Source: Yarrowia lipolytica (taxonomy: Eukaryota; Ascomycota; Dipodascomycetes; Dipodascales). Taken from it: a DNA stretch of 64,000 nt. The stretch spans positions 1,922,001-1,986,000 of the forward strand of contig NC_090774.1 of NCBI RefSeq assembly GCF_001761485.1, in the 5' to 3' direction. Positions 40,044 to 49,376 of the stretch are shown here, one piece after another. The notes under the pieces are model-generated. The model was not told the origin of the DNA. It saw only the letters and a program-made list of their open reading frames with translations, and did no database searches. Each line of letters begins with the position of its first letter. Position 1 is the stretch's first letter. The translations under genes and the position numbers were made by a program.

Positions 40044-41162
40044 ATGGCGACGTTCAGGATCTGCAAATACATCTATCTGCACAAAAACATGCCAACTGCA
40101 CAGGGACTGGTCAGCAGCGGCATTGACCGCGACGCGTCCGAATGGACCAAATACCCACACTCGCCCCTTCAGCTCTCCATTGATACCACCCCCACCGGGG
40201 GCGCGAAAATCTCCCTCAAATACGAAAACACCTCTGTGGAGCATCTCGACATAGACGAGATTGACGAGCGGTTCGGATCCATCTACGGAACAAACAACCC
40301 GCCGTTGGTGGCCAGTTGTAAACAGCCAGGAATTGGCTTCAAGTACTTGGTGAAGAGATTCCATACCATGGTGAGTGTGCAACGAGGAGTCGTTTCTGAA
40401 TAATATTATTGATCCCCCACGCCACCAACAATACCCTGACATGATCCCCCACGCCACCAGCAATACCCTGACGCGATGTCCCTCTTCCCGCTAACCCAGA
40501 CTTATCGCTTCCAAATCAAAGTCTCGTATATGGACGATTACGACCGGACAGTGGAAATGCAATCCAAGACAGGAGTGTGTATCAAGGGTAGGCCTTCCAA
40601 GTCTACCACGACTGAAGATGCCACCCAGACCTCCTTCAAAGATTTCAACCCAAAGTTCCGGTGGAACGGAGAGAGTGATGATGATGACCTCACCCAGATT
40701 GATGCCTTTCTCATGTCTCAAACCCTCTAACCCAACCTCCTGGTTCGGTTGCTGAGCCTGCATTTATGAGCCAGACATTGGTTGATACACCCAGTTCGTC
40801 GCAGTCTTATCAGCCGGTGAAGCCAACCCCGTTGTCGCGGCCACACCGGCCAAAGATATTCTCTGAGACTTTTACTTTGAAACACACTGCTGACAGTATC
40901 TCTTATCTGGGGGCTTCTCCAGTCTGCTCGCCCCACCCCCAACTTTCCGAAACGAGCCAAGTTGTGGAAGAAGCACTTTACCCCTGCAGATACGGACATT
41001 CGGAGCGGGAATGGGATGGTCAGCAGAGGAACCCAGACCGAGAACTCCAAATGGCTGACTGACACGCGAGCGATGGAGAACCACATTGTGGATGTGGTCC
41101 AAAACCCTCTGTTCGACGCATATGTTGCCCGCATCAAGGAGTTAATGAAGGGCAACCAATGA
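40044..41162 (+). CDS. Possible Rec114-like meiotic recombination protein; 3' structure unresolved
   Basis: Exon 1 (40044-40370) and exon 2 (from 40500) are clear. The donor GTGAGT follows KRFHTM, and the acceptor CTAACCCAG precedes TYRFQIKV, joined in phase 0. The exon 2 frame stops at 40730. Coding-like sequence then continues in another frame (about 40731-40920: PTPLSRPHRP, FTLKHTADSISYL) and returns to the first frame (about 40881-41162), ending in NPLFDAYVARIKELMKG. No standard intron signals explain these two changes. The layout would suit Rec114, which promotes Spo11 breaks with Mei4: an N-terminal beta-rich domain with a repeated-strand region, a disordered middle and a short C-terminal helix. 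The match is weak and inferred from architecture. It could instead be an unknown or decaying gene. Confidence 0.4.
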
Positions 41163-42682
41163 GAGGACGGATTCCGTGAGAAGGGCGTGTGTGTATATTA
41201 GTTGTAATAGATGTATTATTGTGAGGTAGTGTCATCAGGATCTACCCGTGTGCTCATGTGCTTGTTTGTTTGCTCATGTGCCCATGTTTTCTCTTATCAA
41301 TCATAATATTCACGAGAGCTTAATATTGTGATGATTAAGGGATTATAGCTATCAGAGCTACATTTTGCCTGCTAATACTCGGCCACAAGGCGTTATTAGC
41401 TGTGAAATGTGCGATAATAGCTCGACTTGTTTTGACGTGCTGTGTGCAAGTACCACTACCACTATTTACTGGTGCTTTGTCTCGTCATGGTGTCTCGTCA
41501 TGGTGTCTCGTCATGGTGTCTCGTCATGATGCATCGTCATGGTGTATCATAATGGTGTATCATAATGGTGTATCGTCATGGTGTATCGTCATGGTGTATC
41601 ATGAGTTGACGCTCCGTAACGCCGGCCATGCCTCGCACTTGTCTGCTGTACTGAATCTCACCTACGTGATATTGCACAGTATCGGTTCGACAAGTACCAC
41701 TCCCTCGGCAATTATATGTAGCCGTTGCCGAACCACTGTCCCAAGGGGTCCCAAGGAGTTGCCACCAACATGGTCCCAATAATAGGTCTCAGTAATACGA
41801 CCCCCTCGCAGCCTTGGGCAATGCAACACTGCCCTGTTGAGAGAGCCACAGAGCGTCTTTAGCGAGCAAGAAATCGGCCTGTAGATTGCTCGTGGCCATT
41901 TCTCAGCGGCCCCCTTGTAGCCAATCACGCTCCACGTGGACGTGGGATGCGATGGAGCTGTACTTTGGAAGCACGGATTTTCAGGCACGCCATAAAACAC
42001 CGGCGATTTAAACGTGCTTGTCTTGCTACAAATGCGTTACTGTAGGGGAGTGTGGAATGTGGCAAGCCCAATTCAGGGAGCTTTTCGGCTCGTACTTGTA
42101 TAGTATCGCAGAGGGCGGTGTACGACTGTGGCATGACGTCATGTGGCGAGTCGTCTTTTGGGGGGTGGAATGTGTTTGTGTGACTTGTCTGGGGTTGTGT
42201 TTGGTTCTTGTGTTTTTGTTATATAAACGGGTGTTTGTCCGTTGTTGCTTGAGCCCTCTCTCTCTTTCTACTTTGTACAGTATGGGTTGTGGTCGGGTGG
42301 CTAAATATATCTCTGTGGGCATATACACTGAGAGGACTCTCTCTTGTCACTCTGCTGAGATTAGCCTTCGGCTTGTGTACCACCCCAGAGTTTATTTTTC
42401 GTGCGCGTTTTCGGACAACCCAAATCCAGGGAAAAATCGCAGTCAGGTACGTACGCAAAAAGTTACACCGTGGAGCGCGATCCTCTGTGACTGGAAACAG
42501 ACACTAAGAGCAGGCGAAGGTGCATTCATTCCTCGACACAAAAGCAAGACGACCCAGACCCTTCCTCAACACAACGCAACGACCGGAATACATCCCGACT
42601 ATCCTCCACGGCTCCAAAACAAGTGCAACAAAACAAGTACAATAGTGACACTTGAGCAACTACAAATAACAACAAGAAACCG
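41163..42682. other. Spacer upstream of AUR1
   Basis: 1.52 kb, presumably the AUR1 promoter at its right side. It contains a 13-bp minisatellite (41480-41596). Open frames here overlap AUR1 or are of odd composition. Confidence 0.6.
41480..41596. repeat. 13-bp minisatellite, nine copies
   Basis: Head-to-tail units of TCTCGTCATGGTG (four copies, the fourth with one change), then TATCATAATGGTG and TATCGTCATGGTG variants. The period of 13 excludes a repeated peptide in one frame. Confidence 0.95.
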
Positions 42683-43975
42683 ATGCTCAAAGACCTGTTC
42701 CACAGAATCAAATACAGACTGCTCCAGGACGCGCCGGTGGGCTCGTCGTTGGCGAAGCTGGAAACGTCGTGGGACCCACGAATATCGTGGGAAAAGCTGA
42801 GACGCAAACGGTGGACGTGGAGCGACTGGCCCTACGTGCTCATGGTGCTGTCGCTGACCATCTGCCTGTCGATCCTGCAGACGGTGCCAGCATTCGTGCG
42901 TGTCATCGTGGCGTTTGTGCTCTTCGCGCTGGTGTCCATCCCCATCACATCGCAGTTCTTCCTGCCTGGAATGCCCATCATCACATGGCTGGTGCTGTTT
43001 GCCTCCCCAACATCGCTGCCGCTCAGCCTGCGGCCCAAAATCTACGTGCGTCTGCTGCCCGCGCTGGAAACCATCCTCTACGGCGGCAACCTGTCCTACT
43101 CTCTGGCCCAAATGACCCATCCAGTGCTGGACATTCTGGCCTGGCTTCCTTACGGCGTTCTGCATTTCGCCCTGCCCTTCATCCTCGCCGCATCTTTGTT
43201 TGTGTTTGGTCCCCCCGGCACCCTGCCCCAGTTTGGCTTCTGCTTCGGGTGGATGAACTACTTTGGCGTCATCATGGAGCTCATGTTCCCCAACGCGCCC
43301 CCGTGGTACAAGAACATCTACGGCCTGCAGCCCGCCAACTACACGATTCACGGCTCGGCCGGCGGACTGGAGCGAATCGACAAGATTCTCGGCTTCCAGC
43401 TGTACGGCGGCACGTTTGGAGCGTCCGGAATGGTGTTTGGCGCCTTCCCATCCATGCATTCGGGCTCGGCGTGCATGCTAGCGCTGTTTGCTAGCCATCT
43501 GTGTCCCCGGTTCACGCCCCTCTTTTTCTCCTACGTGCTGTGGATCTGGTGGAGCACAATGTACCTGACTCACCACTACTTCATCGATCTGACTGGAGGA
43601 GCCTGTTTCGCATACATTACCTTTTTCCTCATCCGGCGGTCGGTGCTGCCGCGAATCCAGCGAGACAAGATCTCGCGGTGGTCCTATGACTACGTGGAGC
43701 GAGGTATCCAGACCCAGTCGAAGTTCCGAAAGTCCATGGAGTACGATCGGGAGTACATTGAGATGGCAGACGAGTTTGGCGCCCAGGGCCCCGAGCACCG
43801 ACTGGAGGACGAGTCGGATGATGCTGACGACGGCATTCTGCCCGCCAGCGACGCAGACATTGAAAGCATTGAGAGCGGAGTCCCCAGTACACCCATTCTG
43901 GAGACTCCGTCTTCGCGCATGGGGTCTCCCATGATTTCGCGGATAGGCTCGCCTGCCCCCAACAAGCAGGCGTAA
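42683..43975 (+). CDS. AUR1: Inositol phosphorylceramide synthase catalytic subunit Aur1
   Basis: 430 residues. Aur1 transfers phosphoinositol from phosphatidylinositol to ceramide in the Golgi, an essential fungal sphingolipid step and the target of aureobasidin A. Seen: six or more hydrophobic spans (about 50-310), the PAP2-type catalytic motifs FPSMHSG (His259) and THHYFIDL (His298, Asp302), and the conserved GVLHFALPF segment of the inhibitor-binding region. The C-terminal 100 residues are acidic and Ser-rich cytosolic tail. Length is near yeast Aur1 (401) with a longer tail. The start ATG at 42683 gives MLKDLFHRIKYRLL, which fits the family. Confidence 0.95.
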   Translation: MLKDLFHRIKYRLLQDAPVGSSLAKLETSWDPRISWEKLRRKRWTWSDWPYVLMVLSLTICLSILQTVPAFVRVIVAFVLFALVSIPITSQFFLPGMPIITWLVLFASPTSLPLSLRPKIYVRLLPALETILYGGNLSYSLAQMTHPVLDILAWLPYGVLHFALPFILAASLFVFGPPGTLPQFGFCFGWMNYFGVIMELMFPNAPPWYKNIYGLQPANYTIHGSAGGLERIDKILGFQLYGGTFGASGMVFGAFPSMHSGSACMLALFASHLCPRFTPLFFSYVLWIWWSTMYLTHHYFIDLTGGACFAYITFFLIRRSVLPRIQRDKISRWSYDYVERGIQTQSKFRKSMEYDREYIEMADEFGAQGPEHRLEDESDDADDGILPASDADIESIESGVPSTPILETPSSRMGSPMISRIGSPAPNKQA

Positions 43976-44475
43976 ACTAATGACAACAGTACAGTATATA
44001 TATACCCCATTTGATTCTCGTCATTCCTTCCAGCCTCTCTCTTTGTCAATTTTAATATCCACTAATATAGGAAACGGTGCATCAATAATAGATTATGTGT
44101 GAAAACACCAGTATGAGAGTTTGTACGACTTCAAGTTGAGTACGACTTCCACTTCCACTTCCACTTCGAGTACGACTTCCCCTACCGGCAGTACTTGTAG
44201 ATAACCTACCTGGTATAACGATTAATAGTACATTGCTATGAATAATTTAAGAAGCCCCGCCGAGTGGGTGCTATGTTTCTTTTGGGGTGTGGTCATGAGA
44301 TACTCCTTTTACCTGATGTGTGTACCAGTGACCACGTTGTATATGGTGATTGCGACGAGATAAGCGGGATCTAGTCTTTGTCTTTTCAATCGATCCAGGC
44401 TGTTGTTACCTTGCAAGCGGTGACCCTCGAGACCGTTAAATACAGCCCGGTATCGTACCACCAGTTGTGTGAGAT
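43976..44475. other. Convergent 3' spacer between AUR1 and MED10
   Basis: 500 bp. A small CTTCCACTTC-type repeat lies at about 44148-44175. No gene. Confidence 0.5.
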
Positions 44476-44956
44476 CTAGGCAGGACTGGTCCGTTGCAGA
44501 ACATCATCAACCGCCTCTGTCATTTCAGGATACGTTTCCTTGACGTTTTTGGCCAGGGTTTGTTGAAATTTCTGTGTTAGAATGTGCACCACATGAAATA
44601 TCAAGTGGAATATCATCACTCGTGCTCTCCCTTACTCCCTTACTCACTGTGTAGATGTCCATCTTTCCATGGATGAACTGGTTTTGTTTCAGCAGCAGCT
44701 CGACAAACTCTCTGGTGTACACGTCCGGGTTTCGGCCCTGGTCAATGTAGTCGATCACGTCGATGGGGATCTGTTTGTCGCACTTGATTTCCTTGAGTCG
44801 CTGAAACTCCTTGACCAGAGTGTCCATCTGCTCAATGAGCCCCTCCTTGTTCTCCTGAGAGCCGGTGGTGTCGTGTACCAGCAGCGAGATTTCCACGAGG
44901 GTCTCGATCGTCTGCCGCAGCTGGTTCTCCAGTTCTTGTCGGGCCGCCTCTGCCAT
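44476..44956 (-). CDS. MED10: Mediator subunit 10 (Med10/Nut2), two exons
   Basis: Exons 44956-44648 and 44571-44476 encode 134 residues. Med10 is a conserved subunit of the Mediator middle module linking activators to RNA polymerase II. Seen: LENQLRQTIETLVEISLLVHD, QMDTLVKEFQRL, IPIDVIDYIDQGRNPDVYTREFVE and KNQFIHGKM-like family blocks. The last exon supplies KFQQTLAKNVKETYPEM. The 76-nt intron has GTGAGT and CTAACACAG and joins in phase 0. An in-frame upstream ATG at 44980 would add eight residues (MHSTNNKI). The start at MAEAARQ is preferred but not proven. Confidence 0.93.
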
Positions 44957-46206
44957 GATTTTGTTGTTTGTGGAGTGCAAGTGGATGTGTCTTGGTGATA
45001 ATTATGCAGGGTCACGTGTGAACAAGAATGGGTTGGCAAGTCTGGAGCTGGAATGAAAGCGGTGAAGGCGTGAACCAGAGATGAATTTGCTAACGTAAGC
45101 ATGTAGACCAATCTTCTCAGTCACGTGTTCCCCTCTTGGTTCTGACTGTATTAGTAATTCTCTCTCCCTCAGTCGCAGTATCGACGAGGTACAAGACCAC
45201 ACCATTCTGACGATTAGTAATGCGGCAAAATGACGACATCAAGTCCCATTGCCACATCGGAAGCTTCCTAGAGCCCGCAACAGACGAATCCCACACAGTG
45301 CGGTTTTCTTGTCACATTTCCGTTAACTCCTGCCATTAGGAACCTAGTCATTTCTCGGAACAAGTCTACAGGAATCATGGCGGTCTGTTGGACATGATCT
45401 GGGCCTTTCGCAACAGGAACGTACAGTAGTGGTTCTCTATATATAATACTGCGAGCTGCTCTGTCTGTAAAGTCCAACCCTTGCACGATTGCACACTAAC
45501 GGCTACTATATATAGGCCAGCACAATATACTACAAGTACTTGTACAAGTATACAATACACCGACTCGCTCATGGTGAACAAACTTTGGGTGGCGTTCGAG
45601 TCTTGACTTTTTCACGATTCTTTGAAATTTTAAAAATTAAAATTATATATATATATACATATATATATATAAAAAAACAACGATGCGGATGAGTGCGTGT
45701 TGGAGATGGATTTTGAAGGGCATTGAACGCGATGAAATGCTCTGCGACCTTGGTCCGTTGAAACGTGTCTTTGTGAGCCTTGTCCACGCCCCACGTAGCC
45801 CCAATCGTCCTCTAGCTGGACTAAAGCAATGCACCCCGAAAAGTAGGTCCGAAAGTCTTTCTGACAAATGGTTGGGTGGGCGAGTACAGTAAGAGAGAAG
45901 GAAAAAAAGATGGGAAAAAAAAAACATGAGAAAAAACATGAGAAAAAAAATTGTGTATATATACTGGCAAGATGGAACGCCACCAGAGTGAAGACCCGAC
46001 GTAAAATACTCACGTAGCAAAGAGTAACGCCGCAGCCAGCGACACACAGACCAGCTACCGCTCAAACGTCGCACAGATCGCTATAAATTACTCCAAGCAC
46101 TCAGGTCGCTGCAATTATGCTTTGGGGATACATTTCGTCACAGTAGCACAGTGCTGGACGATAATCACTACAATCAACACTCCCCAGTACACAGCTCTGT
46201 GACGCC
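44957..46206. other. Divergent spacer between MED10 and the mitochondrial carrier
   Basis: 1.25 kb containing an (AT)n tract at 45644-45671 and A-rich runs near 45900-45950. No gene recognised. Confidence 0.6.
45644..45671. repeat. (AT)n microsatellite
   Basis: Fourteen AT/TA units with one interruption. Confidence 0.95.
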
Positions 46207-47127
46207 ATGTCGTCCCAAAACTCGCACAACATCCTCCATGAGACGCATCTGTTGTCGGACACCAGCATCCACGCCATAGCCGGCGCCCTGGCAGGCACGC
46301 TCTCCGGTATCGTGGTGTGTCCTCTCGACGTGATCAAGACCCGGTTGCAGGCAGAAGGAGCTCTCGACAAGCAGAGAGGCTCACTCAAGGGCGGCCTCAC
46401 CCGTACAATGGACTCCATTGTCAAGCATGACGGCGTGCGGGGCCTGTACCGAGGAGTGATCCCCATCATTCTGGGCTACTCGCCCACCTGGATGATTTAT
46501 TTTGCCGTCTACGAAAAATCAAAATATTTATTGTCCACCGTGCCCCAGTTGGACCCCTATCCCTTCTTTTCGCATTGTCTGTCGGCTCTGGGCGCCGGAG
46601 CCGCCTCCACCACCATCACCAACCCCATCTGGGTCGTCAAAACCAGACTCATGTCCCAGGGCCGCAACACCCCCTGGCACTACTCTGGCACCTGGGACGC
46701 CTTCAAAACCATGTACAAAACCGACGGAATCAAAGTCTTCTACTCGGGTCTGGGCCCCGCTCTTCTGGGCCTCTCCCACGTGGCCATTCAGTTCCCCATG
46801 TACGAGAAGCTCAAGGTGATGCTCGGAGTCAGTCCAGACTCCAACAAACCCAACCCCTGGGCAGTCACGGTGGCCTCGTCACTGTCCAAGATGATCGCGT
46901 CGGCAATCACCTACCCACACGAGATTGTGCGGACCCGAATGCAGATCCAGAGTAAAGACGGCCAGTATCGTGGCATCATTGCATCGTTCAAGAAACTCTA
47001 CCAGGAAGAGGGCTTCCGAATCTTCTACACGGGCTTCGGCACCAACCTGCTTAGAACCGTGCCCGCCTCTGCCATCACCCTGCTTTCGTTTGAGATGATT
47101 TCCAGCCGCCTCAAACAGATCCTTTAG
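46207..47127 (+). CDS. YIA6: Mitochondrial carrier of the NAD+/pyrimidine-nucleotide group
   Basis: 306 residues with the tripartite mitochondrial carrier structure. Three signatures are visible: PLDVIKTRLQ (about 39-48), NPIWVVKTRLMSQ (about 140-152) and YPHEIVRTRMQIQ (about 237-249), each followed by a glycine-rich second helix. The tryptophan in the second signature marks the NAD+/pyrimidine nucleotide/folate branch (yeast Yia6, Yea6, Rim2, Flx1). Similarity in the first and third repeats suggests Yia6-type NAD+ import into the matrix. It is shorter than Yia6 (373), lacking a long N-terminal extension. The substrate is an inference from subfamily. Confidence 0.85.
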   Translation: MSSQNSHNILHETHLLSDTSIHAIAGALAGTLSGIVVCPLDVIKTRLQAEGALDKQRGSLKGGLTRTMDSIVKHDGVRGLYRGVIPIILGYSPTWMIYFAVYEKSKYLLSTVPQLDPYPFFSHCLSALGAGAASTTITNPIWVVKTRLMSQGRNTPWHYSGTWDAFKTMYKTDGIKVFYSGLGPALLGLSHVAIQFPMYEKLKVMLGVSPDSNKPNPWAVTVASSLSKMIASAITYPHEIVRTRMQIQSKDGQYRGIIASFKKLYQEEGFRIFYTGFGTNLLRTVPASAITLLSFEMISSRLKQIL

Positions 47128-47672
47128 AGGATCCCCTTAGACTCCATAAAACATAGAAAAGGCTGGCTCTTACTGTATAGTATATTTAATGACATTGATG
47201 GTTCTCAAATGATTGGATGTATCCCGGGATTCTTTTAAAACTCTTGGTACTTGTACAGGAATACTTGCCAATTTTCTGTCTGTGTGTTTTTTGTTGTTTT
47301 TTGTTTGTTTTTTTGACATCCTCGATCAGTTGCAAGTACAAGTTGGAGATCTACTTAGCCAAAGTTTGTTTTTTACTTGGGCCATTAGTGTAAAGCAGCC
47401 AAGCTAGTAAGGGGCTGGTAAATGAGATTAATGAGATGCACTTTATAATTTGGGCTTCATATCTGGTTTCAGAGCCTCAATACAACCTCTTTCGAGCTCA
47501 CACCACCCCCATTCCCGTTGAAAACCCCCACTATTGCTGCTCCTGTTTGGCACCTCAGCCGTTTAACCTTGCAGAACTTTTTTGACGCAGGAAAGTCACC
47601 ACACGCTCATTCTGCGATACACCACCAACAAGACCTTCCTTCACACAACCCACATCTACACACACAAACACA
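47128..47672. promoter_or_regulatory. Promoter region of the Pab2-type gene
   Basis: 545 bp including a T-rich stretch (47280-47310) and pyrimidine-rich, CACACA-type leader just before the ATG. No discrete element identified. Confidence 0.45.
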
Positions 47673-48290
47673 ATGTCAGAACAACAAGTCGATCAGCCAA
47701 TGGTGAGTGATGACCCTAGCCCCCAATCCCCCACACAGCCCACGTTTCTCAAACTAACGCCACAGACTTCTGCCGAAGAAGTAGCTCCTGCTCCCGTGCC
47801 GGCTTCAGCCGAGATGGAGGCCATGCAGGCCCGTCTCCAACAGCTCCAGGAGGAGGCATCCAAGCTCGAGTCCATGCAGCAGGACGCCACCAAGTCGTCC
47901 GAGGATCTCAAGGAGGACCAGGAGGAGATTGACGCGCGATCCATCTACGTGGGCAATGTCGACTACGGAGCCACCCCCCAGGAGCTGGAAAAGCACTTTG
48001 AGAAGTGCGGATCCGTCCAGCGAGTCACCATTCTCATGGACAAGTTCACCGGCAACCCCAAGGGCTACGCGTACATCGAGTTTGCTGAGCCCAAGGATGT
48101 GGCCCAGGCAGTCACCCTCAACGACTCCGAGTTCCGACAGCGACAGCTCAAGGTCAGCGCCAAGCGAACCAATATCCCCGGTTTCAAGGGCGGCCGAGGC
48201 CGAGGACGGGGTCGAGGAGGTCGTGGAGGCTTCCGTGGACGTGGAGGCTTCCGAGGAGGACGAGGACGAGGCGGTTACGCCCCTTACTAG
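47673..48290 (+). CDS. PAB2: PABPN1/Pab2-type nuclear poly(A)-binding RRM protein, two exons
   Basis: Exons 47673-47702 and 47766-48290 encode 184 residues. Relatives (human PABPN1, S. pombe Pab2, S. cerevisiae Sgn1) bind poly(A) and act in polyadenylation and nuclear RNA turnover. Seen: a coiled-coil-prone acidic region (MEAMQARLQQLQEEASKLE) just before one RRM with RNP2 IYVGNV and RNP1 KGYAYIEF, then an RGG-rich tail (GGRGRGRGRGG) with methylation-type arginines, ending GGYAPY. The 63-nt intron (GTGAGT to CTAACGCCACAG) follows MSEQQVDQPM. It has no stop and keeps frame, so unspliced mRNA would encode a 205-residue form. Confidence 0.88.
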   Translation: MSEQQVDQPMVSDDPSPQSPTQPTFLKLTPQTSAEEVAPAPVPASAEMEAMQARLQQLQEEASKLESMQQDATKSSEDLKEDQEEIDARSIYVGNVDYGATPQELEKHFEKCGSVQRVTILMDKFTGNPKGYAYIEFAEPKDVAQAVTLNDSEFRQRQLKVSAKRTNIPGFKGGRGRGRGRGGRGGFRGRGGFRGGRGRGGYAPY

Positions 48291-48731
48291 AGGTACCACT
48301 CCCGTCACAACCCACACCCACCAACTACACCACTTGCTACGACCGAAGTGCTTGGTTCAAAAGACTTTGTATATTATTATAAATATGGATTTTATGGAGA
48401 AAAGAGGGCATCAACAAGAAAACAAGACATGAAACACTATCAAAAGAACATTGAGTGTGGAAGAAAAAAAAAAAAATAGTACAAGTACAAGTACGCCCAC
48501 CAAAAGAGAAGCTCCATAAGCACACTTGACCCTTCATACAGACTCTGCTGAAAAAATAAACCAGCAGACCAGGTTCGATCTGGCATGGCATAATGTTCAA
48601 TCTCTCACGCCGTAGTCTTATACTACCCATTAAACGTATCTACAGGCTCTTCAGTTATTGTCAAGTTGAATTATGGAAATTGGAAGTAAGGACCAGTCCA
48701 GCTGGTGGGAAGAGGAAGAGAACCGGGCTCA
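48291..48731. other. Convergent 3' spacer between PAB2 and the pheromone gene
   Basis: 441 bp between facing stops. A 13-A run near 48465 and an ACAAGT triple near 48479. No gene. Confidence 0.5.
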
Positions 48732-49376
48732 TTACCAGTTGGGCTCACCGTAGCCGGGGAGCCAGAACCATCGCCAGGCCTCGGGGTTGGCCTCACGCTT
48801 CTCCTTGTCCATATCAGCGGGCATGGCGTCTCGCTTCCAGTTGGGCTCGCCGTAACCGGGGAGCCAGAACCATCGCCAGGCCTCGGGGTTGGCCTCACGC
48901 TTCTCCTTGTCCATATCAGCGGGCATGGCGTCTCGCTTCCAGTTGGGCTCGCCGTAGCCGGGGAGCCAGAACCATCGCCAGGCCTCGGGGTTGGCCTCAC
49001 GCTTCTCCTTGTCCATATCAGCGGGCATGGCGTCTCGCTTCCAGTTGGGCTCGCCGTATCCAGGGAGCCAGAACCATCGCCAGGCCTCAGGAGAAGCCTC
49101 TCGCTTAGCGTTGCCAGCAGCAACCTCGGAATCAGGCTGGGGGTCCATGAAGCCTGCCTCCTGGGCCTTCTTGGCGTCAATGATAGCAATTCCCTGCTTT
49201 CCAGACTCGTCATCATTGAAGAAGACAAAGATTTCGTTCTCTGTACCCTGGAGACCGCCGACAATGGCCTCCTCAGGAATGGACTGAGGGCCATGGGAGC
49301 CGGTACCAACGGGGGCAGCAGGGGCAGCTGAAACCAGGCAGGCAACTGCGGCAAGAGCAATAGTAGAGAACTTCAT
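48732..49376 (-). CDS. Alpha-type mating pheromone precursor with four pheromone repeats
   Basis: 214 residues. The precursor is secreted, cut by Kex2 after KR and trimmed by a Ste13-like dipeptidyl peptidase; the peptide would bind the Ste2-type receptor of the other mating type. Seen: signal peptide (1-17, LAAVACLVSA), a pro-region to about residue 90 with no N-glycosylation sequon obvious, then four identical copies of WRWFWLPGYGEPNW. Each copy is preceded by KREANPEA (KREASPEA in the first), whose EA-NP-EA dipeptides suit Ste13. Between copies lies KR-DAMPADMDKE-KR. Repeat period is 34 residues (102 bp). The last copy ends exactly at the stop. The mating type that expresses it cannot be told. 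Confidence 0.95.
   Translation of the reverse strand: MKFSTIALAAVACLVSAAPAAPVGTGSHGPQSIPEEAIVGGLQGTENEIFVFFNDDESGKQGIAIIDAKKAQEAGFMDPQPDSEVAAGNAKREASPEAWRWFWLPGYGEPNWKRDAMPADMDKEKREANPEAWRWFWLPGYGEPNWKRDAMPADMDKEKREANPEAWRWFWLPGYGEPNWKRDAMPADMDKEKREANPEAWRWFWLPGYGEPNW
48733..49086 (-). repeat. 102-bp coding repeats of the pheromone gene
   Basis: Four pheromone units at 102-bp spacing are nearly identical in DNA; the first (5'-most) unit carries several silent and one coding difference (ASPEA). Such homogeneity suggests recent slippage or conversion. Confidence 0.93.

Noticed and set aside
42018-42800. A 260-residue plus-strand frame overlapping the AUR1 start
   Set aside because: Its second half is the AUR1 leader in the wrong frame and its first half is promoter-like sequence with unusual Cys/Val content.
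48570-48590. CCAG-GTTCGAT-CTGG hairpin near the 3' end of the pheromone gene
   Set aside because: The stem is only four pairs, the loop is shifted relative to a T-loop, and no other tRNA arm is present.
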